Shown: positions 33,880-45,806, counted from the stretch's first letter. The stretch is 64,000 bases of DNA from Botryosphaeria dothidea (GCA_011503125.2 WWBZ02000010.1:1-64000); one strand, 5' to 3'. Numbers and translations are program-made. Notes: a model not told the origin generated them from the sequence alone.

Positions 33880-36800
33880 ACGCCTATTTAACAAGAAGGA
33901 GGCAGACAAACTCCCACCGCACCGGCCTAGAATTAACTACTAAATCGAATTGGAAAAGGATAGTAACGGCAAAACACCGGACGCCCTATAGGGACCCCTA
34001 TATAATATATCCCGTGACGAGCTTCTAGTACTTAGGAAGACTCTTAACGAACTACTCGATAAGGGGTTTATCCGGGTAAGTAATTCCCCGGCCGCTGCTC
34101 CCGTACTATTTATTAAGAAACTAGGCGGAGGTCTACGCTTCTACTACGACTATCGGGTACTTAACCGGATTACGAGAAAGGACCGCTACCCCTTACTACT
34201 TATCTAAGAGACTCTTAATAGAATTAGTAAGGCGAGATGGTTTATAAAGCTAGATATAACTACTGCCTTCTACCGGATACGAATTACCGAAGGGAGCGAA
34301 TAGTTAACGGCATTCCGGACTCGATTCGGACTCTTCGAATAGCTAGTAACGCCCTTTGGACTAGTAAACGCCCCAAGTACCTTCTAACGGTATATTAATT
34401 AGACCCTAAAGGACTTCCTCGATAACTTTGTCTCCGCGTACGTAGATAACGTCTTAATCTTTACGGATGGATCCCGCCGAGCGCACCGGGAAAAGGTTAA
34501 TAAGGTCTTAGAGAAACTGGATGCTGCAGGTCTATAACTTAACCTAAAGAAATATAAATTCGAAGTCTAGTCGACTAAGTATCTAGGGTATATTATCGAA
34601 GTAGGTAAAGATATCCGTATAGACCCGGAAAAGACTAAGGTAATTTAAGAGTAGAATGCTCTAACCACGGCAAAAGGAGTACTCGGTTTCCTTAGTTTTA
34701 CGAACTTCTATCGGCGTTTTATTAAGGGCTTTTCTAACCTAGTAGCCCCTCTAGTATTACTTACGAGGAAGAACGTACCCTTCTAGTAGAACTAGGAAAC
34801 CGAGCTCGCGTTTAGAAAATTAAAAAAGGCTTTTATTACGGCACCGGTTCTTATATAATTTAACCCGGAGAGGGAGACGATCCTCGCTACGGACTTCTTA
34901 GAATACTATATAGGAGGAGTGCTTTAATAGTACGATAACGACGGTTTCCTACGTCCCGTAGCGTTCTTTTCGAAGAAGAACCTACCCGCGGAATATAACT
35001 ACCCGATCTACGATAAGGAACTACTCGTAGTAGTTAAGTACCTACGCTAGTAGAATACCGAGCTAAGAGGACTATACTAGTTTAAGATCCTTACCGACTA
35101 TAAGAATCTAGAGTACTTTACTACGGCGAGGAGACTTTCTAAGAGGTAGATTCGATAGTAGAGGGAACTTAGCCGCTTTTTCTTTATTATCGAATATATT
35201 CTAGGAAGGACTAACGGACTAGCCGACGCATTAATAAGAAGGAACTAAGACTTGCCTATAACGGATATAGACGAGAGACTTAAATAAAGAACGGCTTAAT
35301 TACTCTAGTTAATACCCTATAGATTAGTTCTTAATACTAGATTACTAGAGAACTCTAAAGAATAAGAATAGAGTAATAAAGATTTACTTCTATCTAAAGA
35401 AGCTATAGTAATTAAACCTCGATAAGTACGACTAGGATAATAAGTACGAGAACCCTCTTTTCTAGAGGATTAATAGTAAGAGATACTCTAGTAGGATTAA
35501 GTATTAAGGCAACTCCGGGAAGTAGTACAACGAAGAGAAAGGACCTTCCTACTAGAGTTTATAACTAAGTTTAAGATCTCGATCGCGGAATATTTACTAG
35601 ACTATTAAGGAAACCTCCTCTTTAGAGAAAGAAGATAGATATCGAACTCCGAGCTACTACGAATAAGAATTATCTAAGAGATATATAACTCTCCCCTCTT
35701 AGTATACCCTAGACGCGTTTAAACTACCTCTCTCGTAGTAAGATACTTCTTCTAGCTAGAATTCGTTAACGATATTCGGAGGTTTTATAGGAACTATAAC
35801 GTCTATAGAAGGACTAAGGTCTAGAGGAATCGGAAGTAAGAGTTACTTAAACCGTTACTAGTACTAAGTCGTTAATAGAGAGAGATCTCTATTAACTTTA
35901 TTAGGCCCCTACTATTAAGTAACGAATACGAGATACTTATAGTAATTACTAATAGACTAGGGAAAGGAGTAATCCTTAAGACCTATCTAAATACTAAGAC
36001 GAAAACTATTATAAGGCTCTTTATTATATACTTCTACCGGAACTACGGAGTCCTAATAATAATAGTATCTAATAGGGGAACGTAGTTCGTTAGCCTTCTC
36101 TAGTAACGTATCTATTAACTACTTAAGATTAAGAGGCGTATCTTAACGGCCTACTACTCTTAAACGGACGGATTAACGAAAAGAATAAATACTAAAGTAG
36201 AAAGAAAGCTCGCGCTATTCGTAGAGCACTATTAATAAGACTAGGCGGACCGGTTACCGGTAGTCTAGTTAGCTCTTAACGGAAGAACCTTAACTACGAC
36301 GTAGGCAAGCCCGTTCTTTCTTTCCTACGGGTACTATCTCGAGCCTCTAAAGCTATCCGAAGATATCTAACCTAGTAATCTTTAAAGAGACTTTCTAGTA
36401 GTAAGGGCCGATATAATCGTAGTAAAGATTAAAGAGGTAACGGACTAGATATAAATAGTAATAGCGGATATATAGTAGAAATAGAAACGGTAGGCTAACC
36501 GGTAAAGAAATCTATCTCCTACGTATAAGGTAGGTAATAAGGTCTAGCTATATCTAAAGAACTTAAGAACGGATAGACTAAGTAAGAAGCTCGATAATAA
36601 GATAGCTAAGTTTATCGTTATCGAGATAGTTAGATTCTATAGCTATAAGTTAGATATCCTTAGAGCGGTATATAACGTCTTTAACGTAGACCTACTCCGG
36701 CTAGCGGGAATAGACTCTTTACTAAGCTAAGTATAGGACGACTATTAACTACTACCGGTTTAGGTAGATAGTTAAGACGAATAGAGGATAGAGAGAATTC

Positions 36801-36985
36801 TAAATAAACGAATAGTAAGGAAACTAGGATAAAGAAGCCGCTAACTCTAGTATTAAGTTAAATAAGAAGGGTATATAAGGCTAATATAGGAACTAGTATT
36901 AGTACTATAGGATATAGTAGCGCTAGATACGTACCTAAAATAGAAGGACTAATAAGAGCTCTAGAGAACCGAGCGGAGACTATAG
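33880..36985 (+). pseudogene. Gypsy-B pol remnant with chromodomain
   Basis: RT about 34020-34790: [20 protein letters not shown], then [14 protein letters not shown] near 34125 and YVDN near 34440 (YVDD expected). RNase H about 34880-35240 ([24 protein letters not shown]). Integrase about 35690-36340, with VSNRGTQFV near 36066 and QTDGLTKRINTKVE near 36158 (Glu of the DDE triad near 36192 is plausible, the first Asp region degraded). The tail at about 36780-36960 reads like a chromodomain (RILNKRIVRK...YQVKQEGY), which places it among chromoviruses. From about 34900 on RIP is near saturation. Confidence 0.8.
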
Positions 36986-36989
36986 ATAG

Positions 36990-37561
36990 ATAAAAGGTTA
37001 AGCGGTTTAGCCCGGCCGGAGCCGAGCCTATATATACTAGATAAGTACTATACTACCCGCCCCGAGAGCGAGCGAGGTATAAGCGGTTACCTAGTATAGG
37101 TATTATAGACTATAGGATCTAGTCCCGTGCCGGATAACTCTCTTCCTACTAATAGATAGGCCCTTAATTCGATAGCTAGTCGATAAGCTTATAGGAGCTA
37201 ATTAACTAAGGGATATCGCCACCCTAAGGCACGTATTACCGCACCTACTATCGGTTAGCCAAGTTTCTAACTATACTATATAGCCGTTTAATAGTTTAGG
37301 GTTCGCTTTTTTAACCTATATACCTATACCTACTAAAAACGCGACCGATAAGCAAGCAAGGCAAATAGGGCAAGTAGGGCAAGCAGGGTAAGTAGGACAA
37401 GCAAGGCAAACAGGGCAAGTAGGGCAAGCAGGGCAGGCAGGGCAGGAAGGGTCAAAAAAAAAAAAAAAAAAAAAAAAACAGGGAAAGGTCAAAAAGTAAC
37501 AGTCCCCACCCGGATTCGAACCCGTAACCTCTCGAACCGGGAGGAGGAGGGGGGGAGGTGA
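36990..37561 (+). other. Gypsy-B 3' untranslated region: minisatellite, A25 run, tRNA-like T-arm, polypurine tract
   Basis: No gene. At 37350-37450 a roughly 10-bp unit (GGGCAAGTAG / GGGCAAGCAG) repeats about ten times, followed by 25 A residues at 37454-37478. On the minus strand, 37504-37545 carries GGTTCGAATCC, an exact Pol III B-box/T-arm sequence, with T-rich DNA downstream on that strand. A polypurine tract (GGGAGGAGGAGGGGGGGAGG) ends just before the 3' LTR. This piece is not RIP-depleted, unlike the pol end beside it. Confidence 0.7.
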
Positions 37562-37745
37562 TGTTAGAGTCTGAAGCCTTAGGATCAAGCCTCAGAGGAT
37601 CATCGGCAGATCACGTGACGCCAAGCCTTTCTTATATATAACTTTCCTCTTTCTTCTACGACTTCTTCTCTTTCTTCTTAAGTCTAGCTTAACGTACTTA
37701 GCGTAATAAATCTTTTAGCGATTATTCTAAGGTTAAGCCCTAATA
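37562..37745 (+). repeat. Gypsy-B 3' LTR
   Basis: A 184-bp LTR beginning TGTTAGAG and ending CCCTAATA, followed by TSD GAAGC. Less RIP-altered than its 5' partner. Confidence 0.92.
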
Positions 37746-39267
37746 GAAGCCTAGGAAATCTAGAAAGCTAGATAAAAAGACCTTAATATATTTATTAGCG
37801 AAGCCTACGAGGAGAATAGAGTAATCTAGAACCTTTATAGAAGTATTAATACTAGAGATAGACGTATACTAAGCTACTTAATTAGAAAGAGCTATAAAAA
37901 AAATATTTAGAACTTCTTAGTAAAAGATAGTTAGATATAGCTAAAAGACGCGCTTATTATTCTAGACTACTAACTACTACGTCTACGCCTTCTAAAGAAT
38001 TACTACGAAAAACTACTTATAGAATATCTAGAATCTAAGGCTATATATAAAGAGCTTATAGAAAACTACTAATAAGCTAGATAAAGAGAAGATATTACTC
38101 GTTTCTATAAGAACTATTACTACTACCGCCGTTATAAGCTATACTTAAAATAAAAGTAAGGACTACTAAGACTACTCTCTATCTTCTAGTAAAAGTAGCT
38201 CTACGTAGCTCTAGACTTTACGAAAAAACTACCGCTATATATTAGAAGAAATTAGAAATACCGATACTATCTAGTTATTATAGACCGTTTAACTAAGAAA
38301 AAGATCTACGAGCTAATAATAACGCTAAGTACTAAAGAAACTATAGAGGCTCTAAACTACCGCCTCTTTTATATACGAGATTTTCTAATAGATATCGTCT
38401 TCGACTAAGATAGCGCTATAGACTTTTATATCTATAGAAGAATTATAGAACGATATAACGTAAAGATTAAAATATTAACTATATTTTATCTCTAGACTAA
38501 TAGCTAGAGTAAAAGCTCTATTAAAGGTCTTAAAAAGTACCTCCGGATATATATTAACTACGTATAAGATAATTAGATCGACTTTCTATCTAAAGCTAAA
38601 TTTATAGCTAATACGTATATTAGCGTATTAACTAGTATATTACTATTCTTCGTAGATAACGGATTCTATCTATATACTAGCTTAGAACCTATAAAAATCT
38701 ACTAGAGTACTAGAAAAGTAGAAATAATTAGAGTAGACCGGTTAGTTAAAAGATTAAATACTATAAGAAGCTTTCTCTAAGATTAACTAGCCTAGATATA
38801 AGAAGAATAAGCCCGCTATATAGATAAATTCCGCTAGCTATACTCTATCTTCCGTATAGACGATAAAGTATTTATTAACGCCTAAGATTTTAATCTAGAA
38901 TAGAATAGTAAGTCTTTTTTACTAAAGAATCTTAGTCCGTAGAAAATTACTAGGTTAATTAACGGTAAAGTATACGAAGTTACTATATCTTCTTATATAT
39001 AAAAGAAAAGAATCTTCTCTATATTCTACTCCTAGAAGCTATATCTTATCTTAGATAATCTATATCTAGATTAGATCTAGAAGTCTAGCCTAGTATATAT
39101 AATCTTTAATAAGAACGAGAATAAAACTTATAAGAAGTAGAAAGTACTAGAGGTAGTAAACTACTAAAACTTAAGATATAAAGTATAGTATAAGGTTATC
39201 TTTATAGATAACTAGAACGAGTAGAACTCTAATTCTCTATAATAATACTAGAATAACTATAAGAATA
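37746..39267 (+). mobile_element. Gypsy-A2 segment 6 (integrase and chromodomain-like tail)
   Basis: Colinear with about 12545-14060 of Gypsy-A1: IIDRLTK near 38277, the integrase core, and the C-terminal domain to 39260. RIP-saturated with stops in every frame. It ends at TSD GAATA (39263-39267) of the copia element. Confidence 0.88.
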
Positions 39268-39558
39268 TGTAACGGTTCAGGCATCAATACTGATTAGATA
39301 TACCCAAACTAATCTGTGCTGAGCGATGATACCTAACTACTACCCAACGTGCTCTAAGCACGATATTTCTACCCGATTACTACCTAATATCTGCCCAATT
39401 ACTACCTTAACTCTACCCAATTTATACCTAATAGTTATATATTTAAGCCACCGTAGTTACTACCTTCAGAAATTAGAGTCTTCTACATCTTCGTTTTCTC
39501 TCCCTAGGCACGCAAGGATATGCTGCGCATTCAGCAAGTTCCCGAGGGAACTGCGATA
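39268..39558 (+). repeat. Copia 5' LTR
   Basis: A 291-bp LTR matching 44375-44665 with scattered C/T and G/A differences. It includes the repeated CCCAATTACTACC-type stretch near 39395. Confidence 0.93.
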
Positions 39559-39678
39559 GTTATAAGCCCGGATCACGCACTCTTTTGCGTGCACTTATTC
39601 TACACCTAGTGTAGCCTCTTTTACCTTTATCTATTAGCCCCTCTTAGTGCGGCTAGAAGCTTATTCCTAGCCTTAACA

Positions 39679-42600
39679 ATAACATCATCTCGACCTTCTA
39701 CGATAAGTTCCTTATCAACCAAGGCCATTTTGGCCAAGCCTTCGGACTGGGATAATTGGCTATACCTAGTCAAGTCCCGCGCTAAGTCCCTAGAGATCTG
39801 GGACCTCATTAACCCAGATACTCAACCTAAACCAGTACAACCGGTTAAGCCAACCGCACCTACCTTTTAAGTCAACAATAACGGCAACCTTACTACGGAT
39901 AAGGACGTCTTTGCCGCCTACAACGCTAAGTACCGTAACGATATTTCTAACTATAACACCTATCGGAAAGCAATTACAGACCTAACTACCTATATTCAGG
40001 AGTTAATCTTAGTTAACCTTCTTACGTATATTACGGACAAGCCTTCGCACCCATGGGACCTTCTTTAGGCACTTAGGCAACGTCTAGCACCAACGGACGC
40101 TGCTAGAACCCTAGAGCTTAAATAATAATATTAGAACCTTCGGGTTACTCCGAAAACCCAGGAAATCGAGTCTTGGATTCAACAATGGGAACGGCTCTAT
40201 TCTAGAGCTAAGGCTTAGAATCTCGCGGAGGTTCAAGGGTCTAAGCCCGTACGAGACTTTCTCTTGGCTATTAAGCCTATTTTCTCTCATTTCGCCAACT
40301 TTCAGGAGCTATCTATGCTTAACGACAACACAGAACCAGATTTCTATATAATTACGGAGAAATTTCGGCAACACGTACGCCTAAATAAGCTCGTTAATTC
40401 TCAGCCAATCAAGGGAAGCCACGCAGCCTTTACTACTACACTTAGCGGAAAAGATCAGGCAGGAAACTAGCGAAAACTACTACCTTAATGCCCATGCGGG
40501 AGGAAGGAATACTTTGCAGACTGCAGGTATTTTAACCTAAAGATCAGGCCTTCTAGCTGGAAGCCTAAAAAGGATGCTTAAGAAAAAGTAGACGAATTCC
40601 TACAAAATCCGAAAAATAAGGAATAGGTTCAACAAGCGCTTGCTAAATGGGAAGCTTATTAACAACGTTAACGACCTCAAACCTAAGCAAAGGAGGAGAA
40701 TCAACCTAAGGATTCAGCCAAGAATTAAGACGTAGGAGCATTTATAGCAACCTATTAAGCCTATTCAGTAGGTACTCTAGCGATTAACTATAGCCTACGA
40801 AGCTCCTGGATACTCGATTCTAGTACTAATATCCATGTTTGCAACAACCTTGATCACTTTACTAAAACGCGAAATGCAGGTCCTTAGGATAATCTCCTTA
40901 TAGGCAACCAGATTCTTCAGATAGAGTTATTTAGCACCTATAAGTTACGCGTTCAAACCCCTACTGGGACGGGTATCATGACCCTCCTAAATACGGCCTA
41001 TATTCCGACCTTTCTTACTAATCTCGTATCCCTTAAGCTACTCTTAGCTAAGGGAGTGCACTAGGATACTAGGCGAATGCGCCTAGTACGGGATAATCAA
41101 GACCTTTGCCTTATCACGCCAAATAAGGGCTAATTCTTGCTTTAAGACAACACCGCAGAAACACCTTAAGCGTATGCCAGCACTCGATCTGAACCAGCTA
41201 TTAAACGAGCCTCTCCGGCTCAATGGCACCAGATTCTTGCCCATGCTAGACCTAAGGTAATTGACCAAATCCCTAAGGCACTCGATGGAGCTGAACTTAT
41301 CCCTCAATCGGACCCAGCTCCGGTTACCCAAGAATGCGAGACCTATGCCCTATCAAAGGCTCATAGAATTATCTCGAAAAGCCCTGATCAGGAGGAACCA
41401 GACACCAAACCTTTCCAGAGAATTACGTATAATTTAATGGAAGCTGGGCAGGCCTATAATTAGGATCGTTGGGTAACCCACGTCGCTTGCCACAGTACTG
41501 GCTTTCAGTTCACTTTCACGCACCCGAACAAATCAGATGCACCTAGCATTATTGAATTTACCCTAAATCTAATACCTAAGCGATATAAGGGTACCGTAGT
41601 CTTCTTTAGGACTGACGGAGAAAGAACTCTTAGCACTCAATTTTAGGAAGAGCTAAGATCCAGGGGAATTACGCTCGAAATTTCAGCCCCGCACACGCCA
41701 GCACAAAACGGTTATTTAGAACGATTCGGAGGGATTCTTCAAGTCAAGGCTAGAGCAATGAGAATCGGCTCTAAGCTACCCCAATCTCTCTGGCCAGAAG
41801 TTATTAAAGCCGCGGGCTATATCCTTAATCGTACCCCTCAAGAACGTTTAGACTGGAAAACTCCTTTTGAAGTCATCACAGGCAACAAGCCTAAGGCTTC
41901 TTACCTACGGGCATACGGCTGTAAAGCGTATCCCCTACGGCACCTAATTCCCCGCACACATAAACTTGCCGAACGAGCCCATATTGGATATCTCGTTGGA
42001 TACGATTCCACGAATATCTACCGCATTTAGGTACCAAGCCTACGCAAGGTCATTAGAACAAGAGATGTCACCTTCAACGAGAACGAGTTCTATACGCCAG
42101 AAGACCTAGATTTATTACAAATCTTAGGGGAAGAACAAGAAGAATTTTTGGCTACCTTAATCCTACCACGTCTCCCATAACTAGAAGACCCACCAGAATC
42201 AGAAGCTTTAGAGCTCGAATTCTCTATAATCACTCTACAAGAGAAGGATGCTATAGGGCCTACTCTACTACCAGCGTTAATAACTCTAGAAGAGACTCCA
42301 GCTCCGCAATAAGAGCCAGCTACTCGGCTGGGCTCCCCTAAGCTATTAGATCCCCTAGATCCACTAAGACGTCTAGGCAGACTCCTACCTGCTCAATACG
42401 ACGTCCCTCCTCCGCTAGGCGCTAACCCAAGCAATAGAGCACCCTAAGGAGACCAAATTTCAGGCAATATCAGCTCAGACGCTATATTACCTGAGGGGGT
42501 GAAAAGGTTAACCAGAAAACAGGCATATGCAGCCGCTATACAGGCAGTCCAAGACCTCTCAAGATACTACGCTGCATTCTCAGCTAGTATAACTAACAAA

Positions 42601-44379
42601 CAGCCGTCATTAGAGGCTAAAATTCACCGAGATCAATTGCCACCTCCACCACAGAACTTTCGGGAACTTCTTAACCATCCGTATAAGGACGCCTTTTTAT
42701 AGGCTATTGTCCTAGAGATTAATATCCTAACGAGCAAGAATACCTAAGAGATTCAGCCACGAAGCGTGGCTATAGCCCAAAATAAATAGATTATCCCTTT
42801 AATCTGGGTGTTTACCTATAAATTCGACACCGAAGGATACCTACTTAAATTTAAGGCTAGACTCTACGTACGGGGTAATCTTTAGTTTATAGAACGGGAT
42901 ACGTTTACGGCTACCCTAGCCGGCAAGTCTTTTAGAAGCCTAATGGCTATTACGGCAGCATTCGACCTAGAAACCCTATAACTTGATACCGTTAATGCCT
43001 TTATCAACAGTCCTATAGACGAGGAAATTTTCTGCCAAATCCCAGATGGATATAACCTCCCCGAAGCTTAGTTCCCAGGCCCTAAAAGTCAGTACGTTAT
43101 TCGGCTATAACGGGCACTATATGGACTCCGTTAATCTCCAGCTCTTTGGCACAATTACTTCTTAACTACGCTTAAATCTTTTGGCTTGCAACCTATCCCA
43201 GGAGTTAATTGCCTTTTTAAAGGAAAAGGACTTATCTTATTCTTCTACGTAGACGATATCTACCTACTCTATCGTCCAGAGGATAAGGAATCCGCTAATC
43301 ACTTTGTAAGCCAATTAGTATCCGTATATCAAATGCGGTTACTAGGGGAACTTGCTTGGTTTCTAAACATCAGGATCACAAGGGATAGAGCTAAACGAGA
43401 GCTCTATCTATGCCAGGATTCCTATATTAGCAAGCTTGGAGTTAAGTTCAACTTACAGCCAAAACCTCATTCAACTCTATTACCCTAAGACGACCTCATT
43501 TCGGCTACAACCCAAGCCTCAGAGCAAGAAATATACGCTTATCAACAGCGTATCGGATCGATCAATTTCGCCGCAGTCACCTCTAGGCCGGATATTGCTC
43601 AGGCCTCATCCAGGCTATCCGAATTTCTTAAAAATCCCTCTCCTCTTCACCTTGCCTACGCCAACAGGGTAATCGAGTACCTTTTAGGTATAAAGACCCT
43701 TGCAATCTCCTTCTCAGGACTCTGGGAAAATCCCCCAAAGCAGGTTTTTCTTGCCTGCAGTGACGCCTCATTCGGGAATGACCCTACGACCCGGAAAAGC
43801 TACTAAGGCTTAATATTTTTACTATTCGGTGGCCCTATCGACTGGGTAGCAAATAAGCAGCGGACGGTTACTACGTCAAGCACTAAAGCCGAACTTCTAG
43901 CCCTATCAACCACGGCTAAAGAAACAATTTAGTGGGAACGTCTCTTCCAGGAACTCGACTTTGACCTAGGTTATTCTATTAATGTTCAGTGCGATAACCG
44001 CTAAACGATTCGACTACTCGAAGAACCTATACCTTAGCTTAATACTAAGTTACGACACGTCGATATTCATTACTATTGGCTACGCCAGGAGGTCCGCAAG
44101 AACCGGATTTCCCTTACCTGGTCTCCATTAGCCGAAATGATTACGGACGGCCTTACAAAGCAACTACCGCCCCAGCGATTTAGACAATTCGTAAAATAAC
44201 TCAACCTAACGGATATTAAGCCCGTTATAGGCCAGGAATAGGCCTTAAAATTGCAAAATAAGCCTTCCTTATTCGGCGTTCTAGGACTTAGTACACTTAG
44301 TTTACCGTTGTTTATCCTATCCAGCATTTCTCTTTATTATAATAGCTATTTAACAAGCTATTATAAAGGGGGTATGTAA
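39679..44379 (+). pseudogene. Copia gag-pol polyprotein, one colinear frame broken only by TAA/TAG
   Basis: A single frame of 1567 codons runs from ATA at 39679-39681 (the most likely former ATG) to TAA at 44377-44379, which lies in the first bases of the 3' LTR. Gag comes first (DWDNWLYLVKSRAKSLEIWDLI near 39750, CPCGRKEYFADC near 40493). A protease-like LDSSTNIHVCN is near 40825. Integrase is at about 41440-42040 (RTDGERTLS near 41612, TPAQNGYLERFGG near 41698). RT is at about 42800-43450, with active site FYVDDIYLL near 43243. RNase H is at about 43740-44180 (ASFGNDP, SSTKAELLALS). No indels are seen. The breaks sit at Gln codons, so CpA-to-TpA mutation explains them. Confidence 0.9.
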
Positions 44380-44665
44380 CGGTTTAGGCATTAATACTAA
44401 TCAGATATACCCAAACTAATCTGTGCTAAGCGATAATACCTAACTACTACCTAACGTGCTCTAAGCACGATATTTCTACCCGATTACTGCCCAATATCTG
44501 CCCAATTACTACCTTAACTCTACCCAATTTATACCTAACAGTTATGTATTTAAGCCACCGTAGTTACTACCTTCAGAAATCAGAGTCTTCTACATCTTCG
44601 TTTTCTCTCCCTAGGCACGCAAGGATATGCTGCGCATTCAGCAAGTTCCCGAGGGAACTACGATA
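44375..44665 (+). repeat. Copia 3' LTR
   Basis: The 291-bp partner of 39268-39558. Its first bases supply the stop of the polyprotein frame. It is followed by TSD GAATA. Confidence 0.93.
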
Positions 44666-45008
44666 GAATACTTCTAATAAAATCCGTAAGTACTACGTAT
44701 ACTATAAGAATACGCCTAAGCTACCCGAATTTTTTAAGAAGCTTAGTAGACCTCGCTTAAAGAAGAGAGAAGTAGTATTAGATTTTTTAAGCGCTACTAT
44801 TCTAGATAACTAAATAAATACTTAATAGTAACTAGAGGCTCTAGCTATACTAAGGATAACTCGGTTAGATACTAGGGCACGGGCCTAGCGCTAAGCGACT
44901 AGGTATATTTACCCTTCGCTCTCTCTTTCTAAACTCTTTTTTCTTTCTTCTTATATATAGATTTTTAGTTAAAAGTAATACTATTATTTCGGCTTTTACT
45001 ACCTTATA
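44666..45008 (+). mobile_element. Gypsy-A2 3' end with 3' LTR (44776-45008)
   Basis: The last part of Gypsy-A2 after the copia: the end of pol (44670-44750), a purine-rich stretch GAAGAGAGAAG, and a 233-bp LTR matching 14168-14399. It closes the nested stack. Beyond 45008 there is no gypsy homology. The matching upstream TSD would be off-window. Confidence 0.9.
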
Positions 45009-45549
45009 TCTAGTACTAGTACTAGAATAATATTTACTAACTATCTAAAACGCTCTTTACCGACTTTTTTCTTCCGTCTACCCCCTCCGCCCTTACTTCC
45101 GGGCTTCCGCCCGGCTCTACCGCGCTCCGATTAGCCGACGGCTAACTCTAACTTACCCGGCGACCGCGGTAGGGGTACGGCGCCGCTACCCCGTACGCGA
45201 ACTAGCGCCCCCTATTAAAATTACCACCCTTCGAACTTCGACCGTCGATTCTACTACCACGACGACGGGCTTTTAACCCGTTCGAATCGGATCCCGGGCC
45301 GCCGGGCGCGCGCTCGAACTTCGGCCGGGTCGTATCCGGGATTTTCGCCCGGGAACCCCAATTAATTCGACCCCCTCTCCACCAACCAATTCGACCCCGG
45401 AAACTGCTAATCCTACTTTCGATTTGTATAGGCCTACTAACTAATTCGACCTCGAATTGGTTGCTGCATTGCGGTTAGGGTTAGGGTTTTTATATGGAGC
45501 GGCCAACCATCTCAGCCTAAGATGGTTGCCGCATTACGGGTAGGCCTTC
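45009..45549. other. Gene-free flank: CpA-poor, GC-rich stretch and short repeats
   Basis: About 45040-45350 is GC-rich yet almost lacks TpG and CpA, so it appears RIP-treated although not AT-rich. At 45360-45460 the string AATTCGACC occurs four times, and CAACCAATTCGA (near 45387) is repeated inverted as TCGAATTGGTTG (near 45448). CAACCATCT/AGATGGTTG near 45507-45532 forms a short hairpin. No open frame is convincing. Confidence 0.6.
45475..45491 (+). repeat. Short interstitial telomere-like tract (TTAGGG)2
   Basis: GGTTAGGGTTAGGGTTT: two full copies of the usual fungal telomere unit, in a repeat-rich flank. It is too short to be a telomere. Confidence 0.6.
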
Positions 45550-45682
45550 TATCCTAGAGTTCGCGACATGTTACGGCATAGCCTTTATAGAGTCGGGATA
45601 GGATGGGAAAGGAAGCAAGCGGGGCGCAGACACGCGCCATAAAAACCACCATAAGTCACGTGTAGCACATGACGCCAAGGAA
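45550..45682 (-). repeat. Dispersed repeat E, left inverted copy
   Basis: The reverse complement aligns with 48690-48812: both carry GGCGTCACGTGATACACGTG-like and CTGCGCCCCGCT blocks and end at CGTAACATG. The left copy is the more diverged. Confidence 0.65.
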
Positions 45683-45806
45683 TTAATCCCTTGGATCTCG
45701 CACGCCTTAGGCATTCAGAGACAGATTAATAAGATTAAGCCAACATTGATCTATATACTCCGTACTCTCCTACTCAACGGACAGTATAAATATTAGACTA
45801 GAAATA

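Larger units (their letters stand above)
25726..37745 (+). mobile_element. Gypsy-B: chromodomain-bearing Ty3/gypsy with Gypsy-C nested near its 5' LTR
   Basis: Bounded by 184-bp LTRs (25726-25909, 37562-37745) and a 5-bp TSD GAAGC (25721-25725, 37746-37750). Gypsy-C (25961-32006) inserted about 50 bp downstream of the 5' LTR, with TSD CATAG. Net length is about 6.0 kb. The gag and protease region (32100-33700) still has many CpA/TpG, the pol end (about 34900-37100) has almost none, and 37260-37562 again looks unmutated. Confidence 0.92.
39268..44665 (+). mobile_element. Complete Ty1/copia retrotransposon, lightly RIP-mutated
   Basis: 5398 bp, with 291-bp LTRs (39268-39558, 44375-44665) starting TGTAACGG and ending CGATA, and TSD GAATA (39263-39267, 44666-44670) in Gypsy-A2. 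A purine tract (ATAAAGGGGGTA) is just before the 3' LTR. Integrase precedes RT in the single gag-pol frame, which is the copia order. Many CpA/TpG survive, so it is one of the youngest layers. Confidence 0.95.

Noticed and set aside
15740..44379. Alternative genetic code in which TAA/TAG encode Gln
   Set aside because: Many retrotransposon frames read well if TAA/TAG are Gln, but unmutated CAA/CAG are common in Gypsy-C, the intact membrane protein gene ends in TGA with normal Gln codons, and the same CpA-to-TpA change occurs in non-coding LTRs and on both strands. RIP explains all of it.
45360..45460. Pogo/Fot1-type DNA transposon or MITE
   Set aside because: AATTCGACC repeats and a 12-bp inverted repeat are suggestive, but no matching terminal inverted repeats with a TA duplication, and no transposase, could be found.
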